NCBI RefSeq assembly: GCF_903166585.1
Contig: NZ_CAESCM010000006.1
Location: forward strand, 234,943 to 298,942
Origin: Pedobacter ghigonis
Lineage (GTDB): Bacteria > Bacteroidota > Bacteroidia > Sphingobacteriales > Sphingobacteriaceae
Length of the DNA: 64,000 nucleotides
Reading direction: 5' to 3'
Part shown: piece by piece, positions 27,819-36,504 of the stretch
Position numbering within the stretch: position 1 is the stretch's first letter
Layout: the number at the start of each line of letters is the position of its first letter
The notes under the pieces: model-generated
What the model saw: only the letters and a program-made list of their open reading frames with translations
Told to the model about the DNA's origin: nothing
The model's database searches: none
Program-made: the position numbers and the translations under genes

Positions 27819-28241
27819 ATGACAACAACACTACTAAAACAAGGAGAAATCCTTGAGCGCTTAGTGCGCAGAGATCGCATGGGCATCAGTGAACTTTCAA
27901 GAAAACTTCACGTTAGCCGCAGAACAATTTACAATTGGTTTGGTCAAGACAGAATTGGACATGAAGTAATTTGGCAGGTAGGCAAATTATTAGGTCAGGA
28001 TCTTTCTTCATCCTTTCCAGAAGCCTTCCCCAAGTATTCAGAACCAACGGACCAACCTGCTGAAGCCAGCAAACAGATCGGTTCAGATTCAAATTCTGTA
28101 TATTTTTGGATGAACAAGTACATTCACTTATTAGAAAAGTACAACGACCTGTTAGTAACAGAAGAAGCACATGAAAATGATCAGATTAGCAAGGAATTTC
28201 CGTTAAGGAATAGAAAGTCTGAAACATTTTTGTACCAATAA
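27819..28241 (+). CDS. Small helix-turn-helix protein
   Basis: A 140-aa protein whose N-terminal region (about 8-60) is a helix-turn-helix. GISELSRKLHVSRRTIYNWF fits a HTH with the recognition helix at VSRRTIYNWF. The C-terminal part is polar and contains YFWMNKYIHLLEKYNDLL, a possible short oligomerisation helix. It is probably a DNA-binding regulator. Its targets are unknown, and no paired operon is obvious. Confidence 0.7.
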   Translation: MTTTLLKQGEILERLVRRDRMGISELSRKLHVSRRTIYNWFGQDRIGHEVIWQVGKLLGQDLSSSFPEAFPKYSEPTDQPAEASKQIGSDSNSVYFWMNKYIHLLEKYNDLLVTEEAHENDQISKEFPLRNRKSETFLYQ

Positions 28242-28404
28242 CAATAACCGCTTTGAGTTGTAACGTTTTATTAAATGAATATTTAAATCATCCCGTTGAT
28301 TTTTTCTTTCTAGTCATCTCCTATCCCAAACATGTAATATTTTAAGTGGTTTGAATTAAGGCGTTCATAAATTTTCTAATTTGGTGATAATCAATTTAGA
28401 AAAT

Positions 28405-29526
28405 ATGATCAGGGTACCTTATTGCATTGTAAAATCGCTTCTGCGCTTCAACAGTCTTACTATTTGTTTATTACTTGCTTCCCTTTCTGCGTTTGCACAG
28501 GCAAAATTAAATGTGGCCATTGCCGGGTTGAATCATGATCATATTTACCTCATCATGAACAGCTACCAAAAGGCCGAAGTTAACATCATTGGAATTGCCG
28601 AAAATAATCCCGAGCTGGTAAACCGGTTTAAAACCCGTTACAAAATACCAGATAGTATATTTTATAACAACCTTACCGAGTTACTCCGCAACAAAAAACC
28701 GGATGTAGTTTTGGCCTATAATGCGATAAGCGATCATTTGGCTGTGGTAGAAGCAGCTGCCCCTCTAGGTATATCCGTAATGGTAGAAAAACCTTTAGCT
28801 GTTTCGGTAAAACAGGCCGAGCGTATAGCAGCCCTGGCCAGCCAGTATAAAATACAGGTTCTTACCAACTACGAAACAACGTGGTACCCCAGCAATCAGG
28901 AAATCTATAAAAATATAAAGGAAACCAACAGTATTGGGCCTTTGCGCAAAATAATTGTGCACGACGGGCATCAGGGACCTAAAGAAATTGGTGTAAGTAA
29001 AGAGTTTTTAAGCTGGTTAACCGATCCTGATAAAAATGGGGCAGGGGCACTGGTCGATTTTGGTTGTTACGGGGCAAATTTAATGACCTGGTTAATGGAT
29101 GGACAGCTGCCAGTATCCGTTACGGCCATTACGCATCAAATTAAGAAAGATATTTACCCTAAAGTTGATGATGATGCGACCATTTTACTCGAATACCCCA
29201 CTGCTACCGGAATTATCGAGGCCTCATGGAACTGGCCATTTAGCATAAAAGATATGGAGGTGTTTGGTACCACCGGGTATATGCAGGCCATTAATGAAAA
29301 GAATTTAAGAAGCAAAATTAAGGGAAAGGGCGATTATCAGATTTATCAGGCGCAAACCTTAAGTCCGGTATATGCAAATCATTTAAACTACTTATCGGCT
29401 GTTTTAAAAGGGGAAATTCATCCGGGCAACGACCTGGCATCGCTGGCCAATAATTTAATTGTAGTAAAAATTCTGGAGGCTGCTAAAACTTCGGCTAAAA
29501 CGGGCAAAAAAGTATTGCTGAAATAG
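28405..29526 (+). CDS. Exported Gfo/Idh/MocA-family oxidoreductase
   Basis: A 373-aa protein with an N-terminal signal peptide (hydrophobic SLTICLLLASLSAFAQA) when started at the ATG at 28405. A TTG at 28381 is an alternative. The Rossmann start reads LNVAIAGLNHDHIY, so the classical GxGxxG is not preserved. The EKP motif (VMVEKPLAVS) and C-terminal Gfo/Idh/MocA domain are present. Family members act on sugars or cyclitols with NAD(P). The export signal and altered glycine loop suggest a specialised periplasmic role, as in other Bacteroidota homologues. The substrate is unknown. Confidence 0.82.
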   Translation: MIRVPYCIVKSLLRFNSLTICLLLASLSAFAQAKLNVAIAGLNHDHIYLIMNSYQKAEVNIIGIAENNPELVNRFKTRYKIPDSIFYNNLTELLRNKKPDVVLAYNAISDHLAVVEAAAPLGISVMVEKPLAVSVKQAERIAALASQYKIQVLTNYETTWYPSNQEIYKNIKETNSIGPLRKIIVHDGHQGPKEIGVSKEFLSWLTDPDKNGAGALVDFGCYGANLMTWLMDGQLPVSVTAITHQIKKDIYPKVDDDATILLEYPTATGIIEASWNWPFSIKDMEVFGTTGYMQAINEKNLRSKIKGKGDYQIYQAQTLSPVYANHLNYLSAVLKGEIHPGNDLASLANNLIVVKILEAAKTSAKTGKKVLLK

Positions 29527-29863
29527 CGCCTGCTACTAAATAAAAATAGCCACCTGTTTGATGGCTATTGGTGAAAGATCTTTGATCTTTTTATGGTGTG
29601 CCTGCCCTCCGCGGATCTCCCGCTCACAGGACTTTTTTGTCGTGTTATTATGATAACAATTTAAGCAATTGTTGGTTTTGTTATGTGAATTAATTATGCA
29701 CATCCTGTGGAAAATGTTAATATCTCAAAACCAGGTAAAATAGCTTCTGGCGCTGCCATTTTTATAAACCAAAAACTTTTTAACCATGCTGCTGTTTGTG
29801 TTGTAGTTATACCCTAAGGAAAACATAGTCCTTAACACCCGGTAATCATCCTATAAGTACGTT
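29527..29863. other. Non-coding spacer with a weak hairpin
   Basis: This 337-base gap before the histidine kinase gene has no credible ORF. A short hairpin AATAGCCA/TGGCTATT at about 29546-29569 follows the Gfo/Idh gene but lacks a T-run, so it is at best a weak terminator. No repeat or promoter could be supported in the rest. Confidence 0.4.
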
Positions 29864-30940
29864 ATGGCTCAACTCAATACAGATCTTTTTTGTAGGCTGG
29901 GAGATTTATCTGCCGATGGATATTTTATTTTTGAGCAGAATAAGAGGCGTTTCTCTTACCTTAATAATTCAATTGGAGCACTTTGGGAGTTAGCGGTTAA
30001 CAGTATTTTGGAAAACCCGGCATTGGTGTTAAAAAATATCCACCCCGAAGATGCCGACCATGTGGTATCGTGCTACGATGAGAGCCTGGAGTCTAAAACC
30101 GAAAAAAAATACGAATTCAGGTTATTGTTTAGCGATCATGAGAAGTATTTGCGCGCTACGGTATTTACCATTACGGATGGGGCTAATCTATGTATGCTGG
30201 GTATTGTAGAAGATACTACGGTAATGAGGCATAATAAAATTCACATCGAGCAGATTAACGCACGGAAAAATATTACCCTGGAGGTTTTAGCCCACGATTT
30301 AAAGGAGCCTTTCGGAATGATAAAACTCGCAGCTTCATCAATAGAGGGAAGATTGGCAGATACGGGCGATTTAAAGGTAATGGATGCTTTAGGTTTTATT
30401 AAGGATATGTGTGCACGCAATTTGTTGTTGGTGAGGAGCATGATTAACCGCGAGTTTCTAAAGTCGTCGGTAATAGAAATCGGCAAGGAGCGGGCAGACC
30501 TGGTTTGGGAATTGAGGGATGTAGTTCGTTTCTATAAACGCTCTAAATTGGGTAAAATGAAGCATATACGCTTTACCAGTTCGGCAGAGAATATTTATTT
30601 GCGTTTAGATACAATGAAATTTTTGCAGGTAATCAACAATTTAATTTCAAATGCAATAAAATTTACGGCAGATAACGGGGATATTAGTTTACATGCCGAA
30701 TCTTATGAAAAAACAGTGCTGATTAGTGTAGCAGATAATGGCATTGGCATTCCGGACGAATTACAGCCAGGCCTTTTCGATCGTTTACCCCAAACCATGC
30801 GGCAGGGTTTAAAAGGCGAAGAATCTGGAGGCTTTGGAATGGGGATTATCAAAGCCATTGTAGAATTGCATCAGGGAAAAATCTGGTTTACCAGCAAAGT
30901 TGGCATCGGAACCACCTTCTATATTGAGCTCCCGAAGTAG
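29864..30940 (+). CDS. PAS-domain sensor histidine kinase
   Basis: A 358-aa soluble kinase with no membrane segment. A PAS fold occupies about residues 5-125 (ILENPALVLKNIHPEDADHV, then FRLLFSDHEKYLR). The dimerisation/phosphoacceptor region has VLAHDLKEPFGMIKLAAS (His near residue 144). The ATPase domain has N-box INNLISNAIKFTADNG, G1 VADNGIGIPDE, and G2 GGFGMGIIKAIVELHQG. The response regulator gene starts 40 bases downstream, so they are probably a two-component pair. Confidence 0.88.
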   Translation: MAQLNTDLFCRLGDLSADGYFIFEQNKRRFSYLNNSIGALWELAVNSILENPALVLKNIHPEDADHVVSCYDESLESKTEKKYEFRLLFSDHEKYLRATVFTITDGANLCMLGIVEDTTVMRHNKIHIEQINARKNITLEVLAHDLKEPFGMIKLAASSIEGRLADTGDLKVMDALGFIKDMCARNLLLVRSMINREFLKSSVIEIGKERADLVWELRDVVRFYKRSKLGKMKHIRFTSSAENIYLRLDTMKFLQVINNLISNAIKFTADNGDISLHAESYEKTVLISVADNGIGIPDELQPGLFDRLPQTMRQGLKGEESGGFGMGIIKAIVELHQGKIWFTSKVGIGTTFYIELPK

Positions 30941-30980
30941 CCGTTTTTAATTTTACTTTACCGTAAGTTATATTTGAGTT

Positions 30981-31631
30981 ATGATTAACATTATTCTTGC
31001 GGATGATCATAATATTGTCCGGGCTTCTCTTAAAGCACTTATTGAAAAATATGAAGGCATCAAAGTTATTGCAGAAGTATCAGACGGCTTAGCCGTTTTG
31101 GACCTTCTTGAAAAGGGAGTAGAAGCTGATATTGTTTTATCTGATATTGTGATGCCAAAGCTCGATGGAATAGCACTAACCAATACCATTAAAACAAAAG
31201 GATACCCGGTAAAAGTGGTTGTTTTATCGATTTTAGATGATGAAAAATATGCATCAAATGCCTTTACATCAGGTGCTTCAGCTTATTTGTCAAAGGATAT
31301 TGAAGAAGACGAATTGCTGTTCTGCCTGCAACATGTAATGAAAGGAAAACGCTACCTTTCTTCTGATTTATGCATCTCTATTTTGGAACGTTTTAACAAT
31401 CAGCTAAACATGCTTGCTCAAAATATGAGTAATGGAATTAACTTTTCAGAGCGTGAAATTAACGTATTAAAGCTCATTGCCGAGGGGCTCACCAATCAGG
31501 AAATTGCCGATAAATTATACCTGAGCAGGCGTACTGTTGAGAGCCAGAGAGAGGCGCTGATCAGTAAAACCGGTACTAAAAACTCTGCTTCTTTGGTTCG
31601 TTTTGCCATGCGAAACGGTTATGTTACCTAA
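30981..31631 (+). CDS. LuxR/NarL-family response regulator
   Basis: A 216-aa regulator. The receiver domain (1-120) has the acidic pair DDHN near residue 8, phospho-Asp in VLSDIVMPKLDG (about 55) and Lys in YLSKDIEED (about 107). The C-terminal LuxR HTH (about 150-212) has FSEREINVLKLIAEGLTNQEI and SRRTVESQREALISKTGTKN. It is likely phosphorylated by the kinase encoded immediately upstream. The ECF sigma gene follows 125 bases later. Confidence 0.93.
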   Translation: MINIILADDHNIVRASLKALIEKYEGIKVIAEVSDGLAVLDLLEKGVEADIVLSDIVMPKLDGIALTNTIKTKGYPVKVVVLSILDDEKYASNAFTSGASAYLSKDIEEDELLFCLQHVMKGKRYLSSDLCISILERFNNQLNMLAQNMSNGINFSEREINVLKLIAEGLTNQEIADKLYLSRRTVESQREALISKTGTKNSASLVRFAMRNGYVT

Positions 31632-31756
31632 CATTTTGGCCATTTTTAGGGCTGTTTTTTGCTGATTTAAAGAAACCGTAAAAAATCGGGTATTTCTACA
31701 AATAACACAAAGCACTTGTGTTTGTTGATTACCTACACCAACCCTCAAAACCAAGT

Positions 31757-32275
31757 ATGGAAACTTTAAATTTCAACTGCGACATTTACCAATACAGGCA
31801 GCCGCTTTTTGACCGCGCCTTAGCTTATACACGCGATGAAGATGACGCGGCAGATCTTGTACAGGATACCTTTATGAAAGCCTTCCGTTTTTCGGGTAAG
31901 TTCGAATTAGGTAGCAATGTAAGGGCCTGGCTCTTTACCATTTTAAAAAATACTTTTCTCAACCATTACTATAAGGTGAAACGCAAAAATGAAATTATAC
32001 AGCAGGAAGAAGATTTGACATCCGTACAGCTTGCTCCAAGTGCCTCATCAAATGGTGGAAGTGCCAAGTTTATGATGGAGGATATACAAAGATCATTAAA
32101 TGCCCTGCCAGAAGATTGCCGCTTTTGCTTTTGCCGGTATTTTGAAGGATATAAATACCATGAAATTGCAGCCGAACTGGATATTCCGCTGGGTACCGTA
32201 AAAACCAAAATACATGTGGCCAGAGGGCTTTTAAAGAAAATGCTTAAAAATTATAATGCCGATATGGCTGCTTAA
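31757..32275 (+). CDS. ECF-type RNA polymerase sigma factor
   Basis: A 172-aa sigma-70 factor with regions 2 and 4 only. Region 2 has ALAYTRDEDDAADLVQDTFMKAF and VRAWLFTILKNTFLNHY; region 4 has YFEGYKYHEIAAELDIPLGT followed by VKTKIHVARGLLKK. The start at the ATG at 31757 is preferred to an upstream alternative (31718), because METLNFNCDIYQYRQPLF aligns with ECF N-termini. No anti-sigma gene is adjacent on the same strand; the truncated anti-sigma-like gene at 32443 is convergent and pairs with another gene. Confidence 0.92.
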   Translation: METLNFNCDIYQYRQPLFDRALAYTRDEDDAADLVQDTFMKAFRFSGKFELGSNVRAWLFTILKNTFLNHYYKVKRKNEIIQQEEDLTSVQLAPSASSNGGSAKFMMEDIQRSLNALPEDCRFCFCRYFEGYKYHEIAAELDIPLGTVKTKIHVARGLLKKMLKNYNADMAA

Positions 32276-32305
32276 AGGGAGTTAATTACAGCGTGTGGAA
32301 TAAAA

Positions 32306-32334
32306 AAGGGACAGACTAAGCAAGTCTATCCCTA
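32306..32334 (-). terminator. Intrinsic terminator for the minus-strand sigma/anti-sigma pair
   Basis: The stem AGGGATAGACT/AGTCTGTCCCT (minus-strand reading, with one G-U) is followed by a T-run in that direction only. It lies downstream of the anti-sigma-like gene, though about 110 bases beyond its stop. Confidence 0.65.
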
Positions 32335-32442
32335 TATCTAAACTCAAACATGCGCTCAAACATGAATGAATTAAACAACTAAACATTTCAGTTTAGTATT
32401 GGTTTTAAAATTCGGGATTATTTGTGAAAATAAACCTTCTTT

Positions 32443-32934
32443 TTATTTTATCTTTTGTTTTAACTCTAATTTTAATTCGTTTATCTGTTCGCGGGCCTGC
32501 CTGTTTTCCAGGTAAAAATAAATGGCGCTGGCCAGAAATATTTTTCCAAGAATAAATACGGCAATAAAGATCCATTTCCAGGCTTTGTTTACCCGCATCT
32601 GGTTCGACTCAGCCTCTACCTCAATGTATTTTTCTTCTCTGCCATTATCGCTGCTACCTTGTTCGGTTTTAGGCCGGGCAACTTTTTGTACCACCTGGTT
32701 ACGGCGTTGAATCTCGTTTATTTCGGTCTCAATTTTTTCGAGTGTACCTGGAGGAGGCATAATGGCCATTCCCTGGGCCAAAATTTCCATATCCAGTTCA
32801 AGGCTTGCAAGGGCATCCTTAAATTCCGGATATTCTTTTTTGAGCAATAAAACCTGCTGTACTTCTTCTTCAGTGGCGATACCCATAACATAGGTTTCCA
32901 TTAAACCACTTTCTATAATCCTTTTAATTTCCAC
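32443..32934 (-). CDS. RskA-like anti-sigma factor, truncated after its TM segment
   Basis: A 163-aa protein. The N-terminal cytoplasmic domain (1-65) reads IIESGLMETYVMGIATEEEV and ends in MPPPGTLEKIETEI, matching the RskA/anti-sigma-K N-domain. One transmembrane helix lies at about 119-142 (WKWIFIAVFILGKIFLASAIYF). Only about 20 residues follow (coiled, LENRQAREQINELKLELKQK), whereas RskA-type proteins normally carry a large periplasmic domain. It overlaps the upstream sigma-like gene by 11 bases, so the two are coupled. Confidence 0.7.
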   Translation of the reverse strand: MEIKRIIESGLMETYVMGIATEEEVQQVLLLKKEYPEFKDALASLELDMEILAQGMAIMPPPGTLEKIETEINEIQRRNQVVQKVARPKTEQGSSDNGREEKYIEVEAESNQMRVNKAWKWIFIAVFILGKIFLASAIYFYLENRQAREQINELKLELKQKIK

Positions 32935-33379
32935 GGCTCCTCCTCATTTTATCTATTGAGCGTTTCAGTTGATTGCGGATTTCGTCTTCATCGCTACCCA
33001 ATGTTGCGGCCAGGTACGAAATCGATTTTCCGTGATAATATACGGCACAAAAAATTTGCTTCTCTAAATCGTCTAACAAATCCAGGTTACCATTGCTATT
33101 TACGGGAGCAGGGGCTAGTGAATGATCTTTTTCGGTAACCAGTGTCAGTTTGCTTTGTGCATACTGGCGTAGCTCCAGCCAAATACCCAGCTGGCTTTTT
33201 TCTGTTGCACCAAATTCTGCAGTAAATGCAGTAAGAATGGAAATCAGGTGATCTTCCGATTTTCGGTGATCCTGAACAATGCCATTTATATAACCAAGCA
33301 GCATGGCGGCATACTTGTCATAAAACCAACGGATATCCTTGGGTTCGGCAGGAGGTACGTTTAAAACTGCTTTCGGCAT
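32924..33379 (-). CDS. Divergent ECF sigma factor-like protein
   Basis: A 151-aa protein with a recognisable but eroded sigma-70 layout. Region-2-like sequence is FYDKYAAMLLGYINGIVQDH followed by KSEDHLISILTAF. The usual downstream W-x-NIARN helix is replaced by IWLELRQYAQSKL. Region-4-like sequence is LDDLEKQIFCAVYYHGKSIS with a weak HTH (AATLGSDEDEIRNQLKRSI). Coupling to an RskA-like anti-sigma gene supports the call. It may be a sigma factor with altered promoter use, or a regulator that no longer binds core polymerase. Confidence 0.6.
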   Translation of the reverse strand: MPKAVLNVPPAEPKDIRWFYDKYAAMLLGYINGIVQDHRKSEDHLISILTAFTAEFGATEKSQLGIWLELRQYAQSKLTLVTEKDHSLAPAPVNSNGNLDLLDDLEKQIFCAVYYHGKSISYLAATLGSDEDEIRNQLKRSIDKMRRSRGN

Positions 33380-33542
33380 AGGTACTGAGTGGTATAATTT
33401 GAATTAACGTGCAAGATAAGGGCTAAAGTTTAAATTACCTTTAATTATTTTGAATAAAAACACTTCAAAGGTGTTGTAAAGGTTTTGAAACAAATTACAG
33501 GCACTGGTTCTATTTTTAAATTTTATTGCAGAGATTTATAAC

Positions 33543-34319
33543 ATGAAGATAGCTACTTATAATGTAAACGGGGTAAATGGCCGTTTGCCTGTTTTATTGC
33601 GCTGGCTCGAAGAAACGCAGCCCGATGTAGTGTGTTTACAGGAATTAAAAGCTCCTGAAGAAAAATTTCCGGAACAGGCCATTAAAGATGCTGGTTATAA
33701 TGCCATCTGGCACGGACAAAAAAGCTGGAACGGTGTAGCTATTTTGGCCCGTAATTTAGAAATAAAGGAATCGAGACGAGGTTTAGACGGCGATTCGGAA
33801 GATCTGCAGAGCCGGTATATCGAGGCTACAGTAAATGGTGTACTTATTGGCTGCCTTTATTTACCCAATGGCAATCCGGCACCAGGGCCAAAATTCGATT
33901 ATAAATTACAATGGTTTGAACGTTTTACGGCGCATGCCGCTAAGCTTTTAGCAAGTGATACACCTGTAATTTTAGCAGGTGATTATAATGTAATCCCAAC
34001 CGAACTGGATGCTTATAAACCTGAGCGCTGGGTGGAAGATGCATTATTCCGTCCGGAAACACGCGAAGCGTTTAAAAAACTATTGGCGCAGGGCTGGACA
34101 GATGCGATTAGAAAGTTATATCCCAACGAAACCATTTATACCTTTTGGGATTATTTCCGTAATGCCTATGGGCGTAATGCCGGTTTAAGGATCGATCACT
34201 TTTTACTCAGCCCAAAGGCTAACGAGCGTTTAGTATCGGCTGGTGTAGACAGGCAGGTGAGGGGCTGGGAAAAGACCAGCGATCATGGCCCGGTTTGGAT
34301 AACGCTTAAAGAGGACTAG
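33543..34319 (+). CDS. xth: Exodeoxyribonuclease III
   Basis: A 258-aa AP endonuclease/3'-5' exonuclease of base-excision repair. Motifs in order: YNVNGVNGRL at the N-terminus, CLQELKAPEEKFP (metal-binding Glu near residue 34), GDYNVIPTELD (about 146), LRIDHFLLSP (about 219) and SDHGPVW (catalytic His near residue 250). Length is standard. Its last 14 bases overlap the convergent PAS-domain gene. Confidence 0.95.
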   Translation: MKIATYNVNGVNGRLPVLLRWLEETQPDVVCLQELKAPEEKFPEQAIKDAGYNAIWHGQKSWNGVAILARNLEIKESRRGLDGDSEDLQSRYIEATVNGVLIGCLYLPNGNPAPGPKFDYKLQWFERFTAHAAKLLASDTPVILAGDYNVIPTELDAYKPERWVEDALFRPETREAFKKLLAQGWTDAIRKLYPNETIYTFWDYFRNAYGRNAGLRIDHFLLSPKANERLVSAGVDRQVRGWEKTSDHGPVWITLKED

Positions 34320-34719
34320 TTATTTTTTCGTCGGTTACATCCAGTGTGGTTCCTACTAATTTTAAAGGCTCGCCCTCTGGCTGCGACATGATCCCGTCTG
34401 CCCTGATCCACCTGATTTCTCCATCCGGGCGGCGGATTCTGTAAACCGAATGGTAAATGCGCTGCTCATTTGAAATGGTTAGTTCAATATCATCCTGAAC
34501 ACGGTCCAGGTCTTCGGGCAGAATTAAACCTAATATTGTTTCGTAAGTTAATACACCATCGGCAGGATAGCCGAAGTTTTTTTTAAATGATGTGCTCGAA
34601 CGGAGAATACCTGTGGGTAAACTCAGTTCCCAAAAGCCGAGGCCAATCTGATTAAAAACCACATCCCAATGCGCATCGCATATCATGGCAAGGTCGAGTG
34701 TTCTATGGCTTAATCTCAT
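34306..34719 (-). CDS. Stand-alone PAS domain protein
   Basis: A 137-aa protein that is essentially one PAS_3-type fold. IGLGFWELSLPTGILRSSTSF and FGYPADGVLTYETILGLI are followed by PEDLDRVQDDIEL, then YRIRRPDGEIRWIRADG and LVGTTLDVTDEK. No kinase, cyclase or DNA-binding domain is attached, so it is an orphan sensor or a truncated sensor kinase. It overlaps the end of xth by 14 bases on the opposite strand. Confidence 0.78.
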   Translation of the reverse strand: MRLSHRTLDLAMICDAHWDVVFNQIGLGFWELSLPTGILRSSTSFKKNFGYPADGVLTYETILGLILPEDLDRVQDDIELTISNEQRIYHSVYRIRRPDGEIRWIRADGIMSQPEGEPLKLVGTTLDVTDEKITSPL

Positions 34720-34856
34720 AAAATGAATAAGCTATTGATTAATATAGCGCAAACAATGTAGAGATAATTTGGGCAATAATATAAAAAAGCGTAGTGCTAT
34801 AAGTTTTAATTTAATTGCTGTTTAATTGGCTTTGATTCAGTTTTTTAAGCAATAAA

Positions 34857-34886
34857 AAAGGAGTTAAGTTTTAACCTAACTCCTTA
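34857..34886 (-). terminator. Intrinsic terminator of the M42 peptidase gene
   Basis: On the minus strand, AAGGAGTTAGG pairs with AACTCCTT-type sequence (one internal mismatch) and runs into a T-run. It lies about 22 bases beyond the peptidase stop. Confidence 0.75.
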
Positions 34887-34908
34887 TAAAGCTGTTTTTC
34901 TAAACCTG

Positions 34909-36024
34909 CTATTTAAATTCTCTAAAATCCTGACCGTCGGTAATGTTTAATAAGCTTTCGTAAATTAAACTGATTACATTATCAACATCTTCCTTGTGTA
35001 CCATTTCTACTGTGGTATGCATGTAACGCAATGGTAAAGAGATTAATGCCGAAGGTACGCCACCATTTGAGTAGGCAAAGGCATCGGTATCGGTTCCGGT
35101 AGAACGTGAAGAAGCCTGACGCTGAAATGGAATATTGTTTTTCTCGGCCGTTTTAATCAATAATTTGTTCAGGTTTGTTTGTACTGCAGGCGCATAAGAA
35201 ACTACTGGTCCTTTTCCTGCCGATAAATCGCCCTGGGTATTTTTGTTGATCATTGGAGTAGTGGTATCGTGAGTTACATCCGTAACAATAGCCACATTGG
35301 GTTTAATGCGCTGTGCAATCATTTCTGCACCACGTAAGCCAATTTCTTCCTGTACAGAGTTTACAATATATAAACCGAAAGGTAGTTTTTTCTTGTTTTC
35401 TTTTAATAAACGGGCAACTTCGGCAATCATAAAACCACCTACACGGTTATCAAGCGCACGGCCAACATAATAACGGTCGTTTAGCACCATAAATTCATCT
35501 TCGTAGGTAATTACGCAACCCACATGGATGCCCAGTTTTTCTACTTCTTCTTTCGAAGTACAGCCACAATCCAGGAAAATATTTTTCAGCTCAGGAGCCT
35601 GTTCTTTTTCACCGTGACGGGTATGAATGGCCGGCCAGCCAAAAACAGCTTTAACCAAGCCTTTTTCCGTATGAATATTTACCCTTTTTGATGGCGCAAT
35701 CTGATGATCTGAACCTCCGTTACGGATTACATAAATTAAACCGTCGGCAGTAATGTAGTTTACATACCACGAAATTTCATCGGCATGTGCTTCAATTACT
35801 ACTTTATAGGCTGCCTTAGGGTTAATTACACCTACTGCCGTGCCATAATTATCAACAAAATGCTCGTCTATATATGGTTTTAAATAGTTTAACCAGATTT
35901 TTTGCCCTTCCCATTCGTAACCGGTAGGAGCCGGGTTATTGATGTATTCTTCTAAAAACTGTAACGATTTTTTAGTGACTACAGTTACATGTTTTTTCTT
36001 TTCGTCGTCTTTTTTCTTAGCCAT
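34909..36024 (-). CDS. M42 family metallopeptidase
   Basis: A 371-aa cytosolic aminopeptidase of the M42 (FrvX/glutamyl aminopeptidase) type. Metal-binding and catalytic residues lie in order in VVIEAHADEISWYV (His, Asp), GRALDNRVGGFM (Asp), NSVQEEIGLRGAEM (Glu pair), VTDVTHD (Asp) and MHTTVEMVHKEDV (His). The N-terminal 20 residues are lysine-rich. A repeat-bearing spacer of 64 bases separates it from the upstream GNAT-type gene boundary. Confidence 0.9.
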   Translation of the reverse strand: MAKKKDDEKKKHVTVVTKKSLQFLEEYINNPAPTGYEWEGQKIWLNYLKPYIDEHFVDNYGTAVGVINPKAAYKVVIEAHADEISWYVNYITADGLIYVIRNGGSDHQIAPSKRVNIHTEKGLVKAVFGWPAIHTRHGEKEQAPELKNIFLDCGCTSKEEVEKLGIHVGCVITYEDEFMVLNDRYYVGRALDNRVGGFMIAEVARLLKENKKKLPFGLYIVNSVQEEIGLRGAEMIAQRIKPNVAIVTDVTHDTTTPMINKNTQGDLSAGKGPVVSYAPAVQTNLNKLLIKTAEKNNIPFQRQASSRSTGTDTDAFAYSNGGVPSALISLPLRYMHTTVEMVHKEDVDNVISLIYESLLNITDGQDFREFK

Positions 36025-36049
36025 ATAATATTTGTTTTATAGCAAGTGC

Positions 36050-36073
36050 AAAGCGCATAGCGTTATGCGCTTT
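36050..36073. repeat. GCGCATAGCG palindrome family member
   Basis: AAAGCGCATA and TATGCGCTTT (10-nt arms) enclose GCGT. The element lies between the M42 peptidase start and the acetyltransferase stop. It is related to the CGCTTAGCGCTAAGCG palindrome at 7536-7551 and to the coding copy at 15496-15515. Confidence 0.6.
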
Positions 36074-36088
36074 CTTGTCTTTTGTCAA

Positions 36089-36502
36089 TTAATATGTTAG
36101 TTCTTTTTCCATTACCACAAAGTCATTTCCATCTTTGGAAAAGATTTTATCGGTTTCGTGGAAGCCAAATTTAAAATAAAATTCCTTAGCCTGTACACGG
36201 GCATTGCACCATAGTTTGCCCGCTTTTTGAATTTTACAAAAATCAATCATATAGTCCATTAACCGGGAGCCATAACCTAGTTTTTGAGCCGCGGGTAATA
36301 CGGCCAGTTTTCTAAACTGATAAATATCACCCTCATAAAAGAGTGAAGCCACACCGGTTAATTTGTGGTCGGCATATAGCCCAAAATGGATGCCATCAAA
36401 ATCATCCTTTAGCTTTACTATATCAAAAGGCTGATCGGCATACATGGCTTCATGCCGGATGCGCCAGGTTAATGAGGGGAATATTTGCTCAATTTGAACC
36501 AT
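36089..36502 (-). CDS. GNAT family N-acetyltransferase
   Basis: A 137-aa single-domain acetyltransferase. The GNAT core includes FHFGLYADHKLTGVASLF-like strands and QFRKLAVLPAAQKLGYGSRL, the acetyl-CoA pyrophosphate-binding Q/RxxGxG/A loop (about residues 75-90). It ends in KEFYFKFGFHETDKIF. The substrate is unknown. It starts two bases after the stop of the upstream outer-membrane-like protein gene, so they may be cotranscribed. Confidence 0.88.
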   Translation of the reverse strand: MVQIEQIFPSLTWRIRHEAMYADQPFDIVKLKDDFDGIHFGLYADHKLTGVASLFYEGDIYQFRKLAVLPAAQKLGYGSRLMDYMIDFCKIQKAGKLWCNARVQAKEFYFKFGFHETDKIFSKDGNDFVVMEKELTY

Positions 36503-36504
36503 AA

